Assembly (NCBI RefSeq): GCF_004135205.1
Contig: NZ_CP035490.1
Span: 3,799,501-3,863,500, forward strand
Direction: 5' to 3'
DNA: 64,000 nt
Source: Hahella sp. KA22
GTDB taxonomy: Bacteria > Pseudomonadota > Gammaproteobacteria > Pseudomonadales > Oleiphilaceae
Part shown: one piece after another, positions 7,466 through 15,175 of the stretch
How positions within the stretch are numbered: position 1 is the stretch's first letter
How the letters are laid out: every line of letters starts with the position of its first letter
The notes under the pieces: model-generated
What the model saw: only the letters and a program-made list of their open reading frames with translations
Databases searched by the model: none
What the model was told of the DNA's origin: nothing
Made by a program: the position numbers and the translations under genes

Positions 7466-8749
7466 ATGCATTACCTGTCGAAATCTTTTGTTCCCTCAGC
7501 GCTCGCAGCCAGCATCATATCACTGCTAGCGCCCGTCTCGACCGCTCAGGCGAATGACGATATACCGAAGTATCAAGATAAAGTATACGCCGCCCAGGAT
7601 ATCGCCTCCCTGAAGGATACTATCGTTCGCGACCCGGACTTCTATGTTCCTCTGACTTATCTGGCGCACTACCTGGGCTACGGCTGGTGCGGTGGAACCG
7701 CCTCTCAAAATGTGGGTGAAGATTTCAGTATTACCCGCAACGGCGACCAGCAATATACATTACAGGCTAATTATAATAGCAGTGATCCATACACTGACGG
7801 ATACTGGGCGGATAAACGCTTAAAAATGTCGTTATCCGGACTTAAGTTTTATACCAACCCCGGCTCACTTAAATTGGGCGATCCCCAGGTCTATGACCGC
7901 GAGCCGTTAAAAACCATTACTGCGGTGGTATATAACCGTGGCAATACGGAAGATACCGCCGTCGCCACTTTACAATATGACGAAACGAAAAGTTGGTCGA
8001 AACAGGAAGATTATTCTTTCTCTGAATCCATAAGCATCAAAAATACATATGAATTTGATCTTAAGATATTCGGCGGAAGCACAGAAATTACAGCAGGCTT
8101 TACCGCCAATCAGGGGTGGAGCGAGTCCAACGGCAACAGTGAGACCGTCACTCAGTCCGCGCAGTATCGCGCGCTGATGCCGGCGAACTCGAAGCGCATC
8201 ATCACTCTCACAGTATTCAAGCAGAAAGCCGATATTCCTTATGAGTCGGAAATGGTGCTGGGATACAACGTGGCGCTGGAGAACTTCCTGCGCTGGGGCG
8301 GTAACGCCAGAAACGACCACCCCACCGATCGTCCCTGGGAGAACTTTACCTTTGGCGGTCGCAACAATCTGAACGGCGCGGAAGATATCCTGGACCAGTA
8401 CGCGCATCGCAGTATCCAGAACTACGGTCAGTGGGACTGGAACTGGATGCTGAATCAGTACGGCGCCGACAGCGTGAAGTGGGCGGTGGGCAATATCAGC
8501 AAGCGTCGTTTCATCGCGCCGCTGACGGGTAAATTCACCACGGTCGATGGCAGCCAGTTCAACATCGACGCCAGCGCGCCGATTTCTCTGGATAGTTCTG
8601 AAATGCAGATGGCGCAGCAGTCCACCCGCACCAAACGCAGCCTGGGCGGCAATCTGGAGATGGAAATCGTGCGCGTGGATGATTACAGCTACGACGACAC
8701 TGTCACCAACCTTACCTTCACTTTGGATGATGGCTTGAAGTCCATGTAA
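7466..8749 (+). CDS. Aerolysin-family beta-barrel pore-forming toxin precursor
   Basis: The 427-residue precursor has a signal peptide (1-29, cut after STAQA). It matches proaerolysin in order: PLTYLAHYLGYGWCGGTASQ (about 62-81), GEDFSITRNGD, ADKRLKMSL, the pore-hairpin region FTANQGWSESNGNSE (212-226), NFLRWGGNARNDHPTDRPW (about 273-291), WDWNWMLNQYG (about 323-333) and a basic activation site STRTKRS (386-392) before a 36-residue C-terminal propeptide. Family members are exported, bind cell-surface receptors, are clipped at that site and assemble into heptameric membrane pores. The Aeromonas N-terminal lobe is missing, as in clostridial alpha-toxin. The ATG at 7466 follows AAGGAC; an ATG at 7427 would place charged residues before the signal peptide. 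Confidence 0.95.
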   Translation: MHYLSKSFVPSALAASIISLLAPVSTAQANDDIPKYQDKVYAAQDIASLKDTIVRDPDFYVPLTYLAHYLGYGWCGGTASQNVGEDFSITRNGDQQYTLQANYNSSDPYTDGYWADKRLKMSLSGLKFYTNPGSLKLGDPQVYDREPLKTITAVVYNRGNTEDTAVATLQYDETKSWSKQEDYSFSESISIKNTYEFDLKIFGGSTEITAGFTANQGWSESNGNSETVTQSAQYRALMPANSKRIITLTVFKQKADIPYESEMVLGYNVALENFLRWGGNARNDHPTDRPWENFTFGGRNNLNGAEDILDQYAHRSIQNYGQWDWNWMLNQYGADSVKWAVGNISKRRFIAPLTGKFTTVDGSQFNIDASAPISLDSSEMQMAQQSTRTKRSLGGNLEMEIVRVDDYSYDDTVTNLTFTLDDGLKSM

Positions 8750-8791
8750 TTCAGGCGAGTTCGCACGCTGATTCTGATCAGCTCCCCCTTC

Positions 8792-8828
8792 GGCGCGTCA
8801 CTGCTCGGTGGCGCGTCGTTTTCGTTTT
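8792..8828 (+). terminator. Rho-independent terminator after the aerolysin gene
   Basis: GCGCGTCAC pairs with GTGGCGCGT (one G-T pair) around a TGCTCG loop. A T-rich run (TCGTTTTCGTTTT) follows, about 45 bp after the toxin stop. Confidence 0.8.
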
Positions 8829-8938
8829 ACCACTTAAAAATTCTTACGCTCTTGAAATGATTCGCCCGGTCCAAGTGAAAGCGTGCTATTTTGGAGAGAT
8901 CAGGGCTTCCTAAGAGTCCATAAACTAAATGGACGCGA

Positions 8939-9697
8939 ATGATGAAGTACTTTTCGATCTGTCGTGGCGCGGCAAGTAGCTTAATGTTATTACTCTGCAT
9001 TGTTGGCGGAGCCAGTGCTAAAGAAGGGCATCCCGCCAACTCTCATCCTCTACCGTATGGCGACAACTGGGAATGCGATCGCGGCTATCGCCAAAAAAAT
9101 AAATCCTGCATCGCCGTCGAAGTTCCTGCACATGCTTACTTGAGTGCTTACGGCCGTTCCTGGGACTGCGACAGAGGGTTTCGCAAGGAAAGCGAAAGCT
9201 GCGTGGCGATTACTGTTCCAACCAATGGCTATTTGGACAAAAGCGCCTTTCAGGGCTGGCGCTGTGAGATCGGTTTTAGAAAGCAGGACGATCAGTGTGC
9301 TGCCGTGCTAGTGCCGACGAATGCGTACCCCACCTATGAGACCCATGGCAGAGGCTGGAAATGTGAACGCGGCTTCAGGGAAGTAGATAACGCTTGTCTG
9401 GCGGTAAAGGTTCCGGCGAATGGTCACCCTGTCTATGAACTGTATGGAAATGGCTGGGCCTGCCTGCGGGGCTTCAAGGAGGACGGTGATAGCTGTGTGG
9501 CGGTAAATATGCCCGCAAACGCTTTTCTGACGGAGAAAGGCGACGGTTGGGAATGCGCACGCGGCTATAAGGCGGATAGGGACGCATGTGCCCCCATTAA
9601 ACTTCCCCAGCATGCCCATCTTGATAATTCCGGCAACGGTTGGGAGTGCAATAGCGGCTATCGTGAGAAAAGCGGTCGTTGCGATCAAAGCTGGTGA
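8939..9697 (+). CDS. Secreted protein of seven two-cysteine repeats
   Basis: A 252-residue protein with a signal peptide (LMLLLCIVGGASA) and then seven tandem repeats of about 30 residues. The repeat pattern is GxxWxCxRGFxxxxxxCxAVxVPxNAYL; the third has CEIGF, and the last is cut to GWECNSGYREKSGRCDQSW. Each repeat holds one Cys pair about 9-11 residues apart, suited to one disulfide per unit in the periplasm or outside the cell. I recall similar WxCxxGF repeats in other proteobacterial secreted proteins, but the role is unknown. It follows the aerolysin gene on the same strand but behind a terminator, so it has its own promoter. Confidence 0.8.
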   Translation: MMKYFSICRGAASSLMLLLCIVGGASAKEGHPANSHPLPYGDNWECDRGYRQKNKSCIAVEVPAHAYLSAYGRSWDCDRGFRKESESCVAITVPTNGYLDKSAFQGWRCEIGFRKQDDQCAAVLVPTNAYPTYETHGRGWKCERGFREVDNACLAVKVPANGHPVYELYGNGWACLRGFKEDGDSCVAVNMPANAFLTEKGDGWECARGYKADRDACAPIKLPQHAHLDNSGNGWECNSGYREKSGRCDQSW

Positions 9698-9786
9698 TTT
9701 GAGTTTTTTATGACCGGAGACATTGAGATTTCTCTATTGGGTATTAGATTAATAATCTAAGAGAAATAGTCTGATAGGAGCTCTGA

Positions 9787-10245
9787 ATGCATGCCGAGAC
9801 ATTAAGAAACGTTCTGCACTGGACCAAGGAATTTCATCAACAGCTTTCAAAATCCCTTTTGCAGTCCGCAGGGCTTCATGAGAATGAAGGGTCCCGTTTG
9901 CTGCTGGATTATCTGGCTCGGCACGAAACGCTGCTCTCCGACGTCATCGCCGGTTTCGAACAAACCGGCGAGTTAAAGGCGCTCAATACCTGGTGCTACG
10001 AATACCTTGAGATGCATCCCACGCACCCGCTTGCAGATGGGCGGATTCACTATGAGTCGCTGAACTCCCAACAGATCATTGAAACCGTCATGGAGAAGCA
10101 TCAGCACATTATCGAGCTGTATCGCTATCTGCACGCCAAAGCGGCGACGCCTTCCACGCAGGAGCTTCTGGAGAACCTGATGAAGCTGGAAGAGCACGAG
10201 GCGATGTTGATGTCGCAAAACGGTAATCGCCTGGACGAAATGTGA
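9787..10245 (+). CDS. Helical-bundle hypothetical protein
   Basis: This 152-residue acidic protein is almost wholly helical (HAETLRNVLHWTKEFHQQL, RLLLDYLARHETLLSDVI, IIETVMEKHQHIIELYRYL, LLENLMKLEEHEAML). Histidines and glutamates recur at helix-periodic spacing, for example HE in YLARHETLL and EEHEAML. This resembles ferritin-like or hemerythrin-like bundles, but no complete metal-ligand set can be assigned by eye. A conserved-looking NTWCYEYLEMHPTHPL loop sits between helices 2 and 3. No signal peptide is seen. The ATG at 9787 follows AGGAG. Confidence 0.7.
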   Translation: MHAETLRNVLHWTKEFHQQLSKSLLQSAGLHENEGSRLLLDYLARHETLLSDVIAGFEQTGELKALNTWCYEYLEMHPTHPLADGRIHYESLNSQQIIETVMEKHQHIIELYRYLHAKAATPSTQELLENLMKLEEHEAMLMSQNGNRLDEM

Positions 10246-10360
10246 TGTAAACGAAGAGCGGCGCCTCTCTGCGTCACCCCAGGCCGCGCCGCTCATCTTC
10301 CGCACGCTCTCTTCGCTTAAAGACCTCTGAGATAACGCTTCCTGGTATTCCCCAGCACTC

Positions 10361-10508
10361 TATTAATCCGGCAGACAAATAGCTTCCTTCTATTTGTCTG
10401 CAACGACAGGGCCTGCACAGGTCAGGCCCTGTCTCCCGCGGCTTGTCGCCGCGCAGGCGCGTCCATGCGCCTGGTGATTAACATGCCAATATCATTGCCA
10501 TGTTAATA
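10361..10508 (+). repeat. Five-hairpin dispersed element, complete copy B
   Basis: The element is bounded by TATTAA (10361-10366) and TTAATA (10503-10508). Hairpin 1 pairs CAGACAAATAG (10372-10382) with CTATTTGTCTG (10390-10400). Hairpin 2 pairs GACAGGGCCTG (10405-10415) with CAGGCCCTGTC (10423-10433). Hairpin 3 pairs CGCGGC (10437-10442) with GCCGCG (10448-10453). Hairpin 4 pairs CAGGCGC (10454-10460) with GCGCCTG (10467-10473). Hairpin 5 is an interrupted palindrome with arms ATTAACATG (10477-10485) and CATGTTAAT (10499-10507). No protein is encoded. It lies about 115 bp after the gene ending at 10245. Confidence 0.92.
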
Positions 10509-10670
10509 ATAGAGCGGTCTAAGCGTTAGTTTAGCCCTAATGTCCCCGGTGACAGGTCTGTTTCAATCGCCTTAGACTGAACAAAAAGAAGTCAATGATA
10601 AAGGCTGTACATCGATTTCCTTGAACTTTCGCCGCTTGCCTCAAAACATCGGACAAGGAGTGAAGGAACT

Positions 10671-11009
10671 ATGCGATATACAGGCTTGGTATTGGCGCTG
10701 ATTGTCTCAACCGTCGCGTGGTCGACGGAACCCTCCAAAGTGGAAGCCAATCGCGCTTATTCATTGTCCGCTCCCGCCAATCTTCGTGATTCGCCGCCCA
10801 GCACTTTTCTCTACATCCTCGGAGACAAAAAAGGCTCCGTGGCGAAAGACGACAGCGTCGTCGTTAAAGAGGTCAAAAAGATCAACACCCTGACCGGGAC
10901 TCAGTATTGGATCAATGTTGAGCAGGCCCAGCCCGGAGTCGCCAACGACAAGAGCGGCTGGGTTTACATCGGCAAGGATGGCGGCGAATCCATTCTGATG
11001 GAGGAATGA
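10671..11009 (+). CDS. Secreted SH3-like small protein
   Basis: This 112-residue protein has a signal peptide (MRYTGLVLALIVSTVAWS) and then a beta-rich domain: YSLSAPANLRDSPPSTFLYIL, GSVAKDDSVVVKEVKKI, TGTQYWINVEQ and SGWVYIG. This pattern (N-L-R, K-G, W-x-V, G-W-V) is that of bacterial SH3 domains, which bind cell-wall or protein ligands in the periplasm. It is the first gene of a four-gene operon; its TGA overlaps the next gene region and GGAGG for that gene lies inside its end. The ATG at 10671 has GAAGGAA upstream. Confidence 0.75.
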   Translation: MRYTGLVLALIVSTVAWSTEPSKVEANRAYSLSAPANLRDSPPSTFLYILGDKKGSVAKDDSVVVKEVKKINTLTGTQYWINVEQAQPGVANDKSGWVYIGKDGGESILMEE

Positions 11010-11011
11010 CA

Positions 11012-11329
11012 ATGAACGAATTTACGCCTTTTATCAGCCAGATCTTCTTTTTGGGCGTCATTCCTTTCGCCGCTTATTTTCTCGGCGTCTATATCCGCAA
11101 AACCGTTTTTCCATCCCCGCAAAGCCCGGTTATGAAACACCAGTTTCTAGTGGCGATTCCTTTGAGCGTCATGGTGATCGCCCCGCTGATCGCGACTTTG
11201 GGACAGGCCATCAGCGACGCGGAAAGTATGTCCGTCTACCTGATCACCATCGGCGTGATCATTGAGCACGGCCTGTTCATGAACGAAGCCGTCTGTGAAC
11301 GCTTCAAGGCCAAACTGCAACCTGCATAA
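11012..11329 (+). CDS. Small integral membrane protein
   Basis: A 105-residue protein with three hydrophobic segments (ISQIFFLGVIPFAAYFLGVYI, FLVAIPLSVMVIAPLIATLG and VYLITIGVIIEHGLFM). A basic loop lies after the first, and the cytoplasmic tail holds a VCERFK segment. It resembles no family I can name. The start at 11012 is preferred over the ATG at 11006 because GGAGG at 11000-11004 is seven bases away from the former and only one from the latter. Second gene of the 10671-12337 operon. Confidence 0.7.
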   Translation: MNEFTPFISQIFFLGVIPFAAYFLGVYIRKTVFPSPQSPVMKHQFLVAIPLSVMVIAPLIATLGQAISDAESMSVYLITIGVIIEHGLFMNEAVCERFKAKLQPA

Positions 11330-11375
11330 GACGGCGCGTAAAACCTGCAAAAAATCCGAAGAAAAGGAGACAACA

Positions 11376-11936
11376 ATGAACAAGGCATTGGCGACCTTCG
11401 TTTTGGCGCTGTTTTTAAGCGCTTGCTCAGGAATCACTCTGGTCAGTGATTATGACGAGGTTATTGATAAGGGCAGTATGGAGTTTTCCGAACAACTAAA
11501 TACCCACGTGAAGAACATGGCGGACCTGGCGGGCACGCCGGAAGGCGCCTATGAGAATAACCGGCCCGCCTACAACGCACTGGAATCTAAGCTGGATGCG
11601 ATGATCGCTCGCGCCTCCGCCGCATCGGAAGGCAAAGCCTGCAAGCTTGAGAAAAAGCTCTACAAGCGGGTGACCACTATGATGAACGAGAAAATTCCCA
11701 CGGAAATCGCCCAAAGCGGTATGGAAGCAGACGGCAATGCGGACGGTTGTAATGAAAAACTGTTGTCGCTAGTGAAAGACCAACTGCTGTTCATTGAAGA
11801 AATTCATCGCGACGGCGACAAGTGCGGCCCCAAAGAACTGTCCTGCCTGAGACCCGCCACCGCCAAATCAGCGATGGCTATCGCCAATCAGTCAATTAAC
11901 GCCGTATCTGTCGTCGAAAACGCGAAGAAAAACTGA
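11376..11936 (+). CDS. Lipoprotein of unknown function
   Basis: The 186-residue product begins MNKALATFVLALFLSACSG, with lipobox LSAC giving a lipidated Cys at position 18 or so. The mature part is helical and contains further cysteines (GKACKLEKKLYK, DGCNEKLLSLV, DKCGPKELSCLRP) that could form two disulfides. The residue after Cys is Ser, which favours outer-membrane sorting by the +2 rule. AAGGAG sits just before the ATG at 11376. Third gene of the operon; together with an SH3-like protein and a membrane protein it suggests an envelope complex (inference). Confidence 0.75.
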   Translation: MNKALATFVLALFLSACSGITLVSDYDEVIDKGSMEFSEQLNTHVKNMADLAGTPEGAYENNRPAYNALESKLDAMIARASAASEGKACKLEKKLYKRVTTMMNEKIPTEIAQSGMEADGNADGCNEKLLSLVKDQLLFIEEIHRDGDKCGPKELSCLRPATAKSAMAIANQSINAVSVVENAKKN

Positions 11937-11992
11937 CACGTTGAGGAACGAAGCTTCGGAAGAGCTAACTCTTGCTAGAAAAGGAGACTGCT

Positions 11993-12337
11993 ATGGAGAT
12001 CAATGCGAACGATATCTACGAAAAAATTATCCAGGCGGCGGAAGCCTCCTTCAAAGAAGGCTGGCTGGCCGTAAAGTCATACGCTCCCGCCGAGTTCAAG
12101 AAAATGTCCGTACAACTGGCGGACGTGGCGCAGAACGTGGCGCTGTACCAGATCGACAAAAACCAGGGCTACTCGCCGAAGACCGGCAAGATACTGATCA
12201 AAATGCAAAGAACCTCCTGCGAATCAGTGCTGGTCGCCATTACCCAACTTACTTTGATAGCCGTCCAAAAAGCGCTGAACGCCATCATGAAAGTGCTGAA
12301 AGACGCTTTTGGCGGAGTGCTGGCGGCGGTGGTTTAG
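11993..12337 (+). CDS. Small helical protein, last gene of the envelope operon
   Basis: A 114-residue protein made largely of helices (DIYEKIIQAAEASFKEGWLAV, EFKKMSVQLADVAQNVALYQI, RTSCESVLVAITQLTLIAVQ, AIMKVLKDAFGGVLAAVV). The last two are markedly hydrophobic or amphipathic and may sit on or in a membrane. No signal peptide is seen. The ATG at 11993 has AAGGAG upstream. It is spaced 56 bp from the lipoprotein gene. No family is recognised. Confidence 0.68.
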   Translation: MEINANDIYEKIIQAAEASFKEGWLAVKSYAPAEFKKMSVQLADVAQNVALYQIDKNQGYSPKTGKILIKMQRTSCESVLVAITQLTLIAVQKALNAIMKVLKDAFGGVLAAVV

Positions 12338-12655
12338 CTCATACCGTTTCACGATTTACTCCCCGCGTGCGTCAATATCTGCGGATAGGACGCGCCGGGT
12401 TGGTCTTCTGAAAACAGATAAAAAGTCACAAAACTGCCTCTCAGTATTTAACTGCCCGCCAAACCGCCTATCCATACACTCGTAATACATCCTGAAAGAG
12501 ACCACCGCCACGCAGGTTGGGACATGCGTTAGCAGGCGCGGCGTCGGCTCTGTGAGATGGAACTCGGCGGGACGGCATGACGACACTTCTCTACGTACCC
12601 GTCTTTCTGCGTACTCGCCGAATAATATCGACCTCCATGGATATAGGGGTTCTTT
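12338..12655. other. Intergenic region without recognised content
   Basis: These 318 bp hold the likely end of the upstream operon and the promoter of the secreted-protein gene at 12656, which has AGGGG six bases before its ATG. No hairpin with a T-run, repeat or coding pattern stands out. The long minus-strand open frame crossing it is an artefact of the gene at 12656. Confidence 0.5.
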
Positions 12656-13138
12656 ATGAAAACAACACTCATTTCTCTCGCCATGGGCGCGGCGATTACC
12701 GTTGCATCGTCCGCCAGTTACGCAGACGTGGAAGGCTCCACCTCCTATCTGAATCATGTGATCACCGCCAACGGGGCGGCGCACTATTTGCCGATAAACC
12801 TGTCGTTCTATGCGAGCACAACCGGCACAAGAGCGATTTTCTTCAATGGCGAGTGCGCAGTGCAGTCCAACGACAACTTCACCTGGTATGACGTCAATAT
12901 CGAAGTCACCAGCCCCAGCGGCGTAGTGACCATAATCGCGCCATCCAACAGCGACAACGCCTTCTGCACCGGAAAAGGCAATGGCGTACTCGGCAACTGG
13001 TCCAGCAACGAAACCCACGGAACCTACTACGCCTCCGCAGTCGGCTGGTACCGCGTGCGCGTGCAGGGACAACTGATCGGATACGGCGCAGGGGAGAGCG
13101 TCGATATGGACGACATGTCTTTGATCGTGATGGATTGA
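12656..13138 (+). CDS. Secreted beta-rich hypothetical protein
   Basis: The 160-residue precursor has a clear signal peptide (ISLAMGAAITVASSASYA, cut before DVEGS). A beta-strand-rich domain follows (HYLPINLSFYASTTGTRAIFF, WYDVNIEVTSPSGVVTI, WYRVRVQGQLIGYG, ending VDMDDMSLIVMD). Two cysteines (GECAVQ and NAFCTGKG) could form one disulfide. It looks like a small jelly-roll or immunoglobulin-like secreted domain, but no family is recognised. A terminator-like hairpin lies about 95 bp after the stop. Confidence 0.72.
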   Translation: MKTTLISLAMGAAITVASSASYADVEGSTSYLNHVITANGAAHYLPINLSFYASTTGTRAIFFNGECAVQSNDNFTWYDVNIEVTSPSGVVTIIAPSNSDNAFCTGKGNGVLGNWSSNETHGTYYASAVGWYRVRVQGQLIGYGAGESVDMDDMSLIVMD

Positions 13139-13232
13139 TCAGGGCGGTTGTGCAAACAAGCCTAAAAGGTCGTGGTGAAAACGGCAGATCTAATCCCCTG
13201 AGATGAGCAACGCCGACCTGCCTAAATAAGTT

Positions 13233-13270
13233 CGCCGCTCACGCTGGTCGTAGTGCGTGGGCGGCGGTTT
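13233..13270 (+). terminator. Terminator-like hairpin
   Basis: CGCCGCTCACGC (13233-13244) pairs with GCGTGGGCGGCG (13255-13266) over 12 bp with one T-G pair, then GTTT. The stem is strong but the T-run short, so termination is likely rather than certain. Confidence 0.55.
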
Positions 13271-13299
13271 CCAGTCTTCAGTCTTCTTCCGGCGACCTA

Positions 13300-13515
13300 T
13301 CATTCGGTCGATTCCCTCGTTAAGTATCTCTCTGTAAAAGAGGGATCAGAGGCCAGTGCTATTAGCTGAGTTCGACTTATTCTGTCCTCCCAAGCCTGCT
13401 TGTAATCCCAATGTCCTAGAGGTTGCGGACTATTCAGAGTGACGCCCTCTGAAAGTAAAATGTTCTTGCATTGTAATAGATTGTATCTTGTCGCGATTGT
13501 CCTGCTATATCGCTG
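13300..13515 (-). pseudogene. C-terminal relic of an unknown gene
   Basis: The minus strand is open for 71 codons before the stop at 13300-13302 and reads like real protein: RYNLLQCKNILLSEGVTLNS, PQPLGHWDYKQAWEDRISRT, QLIALASDPSFTERYL. No ATG, GTG or TTG is available and the frame is blocked by a stop just upstream. It is therefore best seen as the surviving end of a displaced gene at the left edge of the toxin island. No family is recognised. Confidence 0.5.
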
Positions 13516-13554
13516 CTATGACTGGATATTTTGCATAACTAGGGATGTTTCTTC

Positions 13555-15168
13555 ATGTATTCCACTCGTCGGTACGAGTTCAAACATTGGACAGATTTAA
13601 CCATTGTTGACTTGTCTTTTGTTGAGTCTCCATTCTTTGCCGCCAGCTACGCTGAACGCTGTTTGAACAATGAGATGAAGGTCAGCGAAATTGTCGGTAA
13701 CCTCTCAGGTCCCCATTTTCGCTCTGCTTTCGGCGCCTTTCCCGGGAGAGGGACGCCGTACTTTCGGAAATGGAAGGAAGACTTTGTCAGACTGGTTGAA
13801 CGTGGCGACATTCTTCTGGTGTTTAAAGACGGTAAAAAACCATTTAGCCCGATCGTAAGGGAAGAAGACGAGGGCGTCTTCCCTACAAACTCAGATCCCG
13901 TATTAGCGGAAAGACTGATAGCGCGGGCGAATCCTGAACCTCCGCCGCCGCCAATGTTAAACGGACTACTAAAAGACATTCCCTCATTGAACGGTAACTT
14001 GTGGTGGGAAAGTGTTCCAGTAGAGCGCCGCAATTACCTTCCCCCGCCTTCCAAAAGATCTGAAACGTCTGAGATCGCTCAAGAAGAGCCTGAAGTGGCG
14101 ACAAGTCTGACCGAGGTCGAGCGTGAGGAGGTCTACAGAGATTTCTGGGAGGCCAAAAAACAAGGAGACGCCTCCGCTATCCTGGCAATGGAAGAAAAGT
14201 TTGGGGATGAGTTTTACAGCTCACTCGAAACAGGCGGGGGTGGTCCTTTCGGGAAGTACTATGCTATACCGAAGGAGCGAGCGGAGCTGATGCTGGAAGG
14301 GCTGCGTGTCATTGAACGGGGAAGCCCCATTGACGATGTAAGAGCATTCGACAATAAGATCAGAGACATCCGTAAGAATCTGATCAACGCCAGTTCAGAC
14401 CCAATCGCCGCCAGACGCAGCATCGAAGTCAGCTCACTGGAAGGACTAAGCGAACGCGTAGCATTAGAAGACGTCGGCTCATTTGTCACCGAAATTCCAC
14501 CCAGATTGGGAGAGCTGGAAGAGATCTATGCTGGGGCCATTACTGCAGTGGTTGGGCATCCGGCGCTTAGTGGAGCAACGCAGGTCGTTTCGAAAGAAGG
14601 TCTTCCGATTAGTGCTGGCACCGACTCGGATATTGGCTTACCAAGAGACTTTTATAAGAGATTGCCAAGAAATACAAAGTTGCCATTAGCAAATCAGCTT
14701 GATAATAAAATTAATCCACAAATATCCTGTGGATCCACATGCGGCTCTTTAGCACTAAATAAAAATGGTATAACTACAATTACGCCTGATGATCTGAGTA
14801 GGCTGCTTGCTCTTGACTTTACAGATAAAGGTGTTACCGCTAGAGATCTGGCGAAGGTTATGCGTCAGTCTAATGGCGACGCTTCTGTTGTACCTATCAG
14901 GCGACCGTCTGCTGCTGTAGACGCTTTGATAAAGCATACGTCACAAGGTAATCCAGCAATTGTTCGAGTTGAGGCAAATAACGGTGGGCACTTTATAATT
15001 GTTGATGAAGTTTTGACATTGAAAGATGGTCAACAACTAGTGGTTATCAGGAACCCTTCTGGTCCCAAAAGGGGAGGTGTGAGCCAAAATCAGTCATATG
15101 CTTTAGAGCGGTCGGACTTTGAGGATATTTACGGTGGAAGCTTTATTACAACAAAGCCGAGGGATTAA
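13555..15168 (+). CDS. Polymorphic toxin with C-terminal papain-like/C39-like domain
   Basis: This 537-residue protein has an unrecognised N-terminal domain (1-120), a Pro-rich linker (NPEPPPPPMLNG) and an acidic helical middle. Its C-terminal domain runs from about 355 to 537 and carries a cysteine-peptidase triad pattern: CGSTCGSLAL (Cys392/396), GGHFIIVDEV (His479) and RNPSG (Asn500). Such papain-fold or C39-like domains occur as polymorphic toxins that cut or modify target proteins. The DNA turns AT-rich at about 14620, exactly where the toxin domain begins, as expected if tips are swapped. No PAAR, Rhs or signal peptide is visible, so the delivery route is unknown. Likely immunity genes follow directly. 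Confidence 0.75.
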   Translation: MYSTRRYEFKHWTDLTIVDLSFVESPFFAASYAERCLNNEMKVSEIVGNLSGPHFRSAFGAFPGRGTPYFRKWKEDFVRLVERGDILLVFKDGKKPFSPIVREEDEGVFPTNSDPVLAERLIARANPEPPPPPMLNGLLKDIPSLNGNLWWESVPVERRNYLPPPSKRSETSEIAQEEPEVATSLTEVEREEVYRDFWEAKKQGDASAILAMEEKFGDEFYSSLETGGGGPFGKYYAIPKERAELMLEGLRVIERGSPIDDVRAFDNKIRDIRKNLINASSDPIAARRSIEVSSLEGLSERVALEDVGSFVTEIPPRLGELEEIYAGAITAVVGHPALSGATQVVSKEGLPISAGTDSDIGLPRDFYKRLPRNTKLPLANQLDNKINPQISCGSTCGSLALNKNGITTITPDDLSRLLALDFTDKGVTARDLAKVMRQSNGDASVVPIRRPSAAVDALIKHTSQGNPAIVRVEANNGGHFIIVDEVLTLKDGQQLVVIRNPSGPKRGGVSQNQSYALERSDFEDIYGGSFITTKPRD

Positions 15169-15175
15169 AAATATT

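Noticed and set aside
9061..9690. Tandem repeats considered as a CRISPR or DNA satellite
   Set aside because: The periodicity is at protein level (about 90 bp, varying) inside a coding frame with a signal peptide; the DNA units are not identical and there are no spacers or cas genes.
10361..10508. Element considered as a simple rho-independent terminator or tRNA cluster
   Set aside because: There is no T-run after the hairpins and no tRNA cloverleaf, and 148 bp are conserved between copies, including all five hairpins.
12356..13072. 238-codon open frame on the minus strand
   Set aside because: It lies antisense to the secreted-protein gene at 12656, which has a signal peptide and ribosome site; the minus translation is Arg/Gly/Val-rich and lacks structure.
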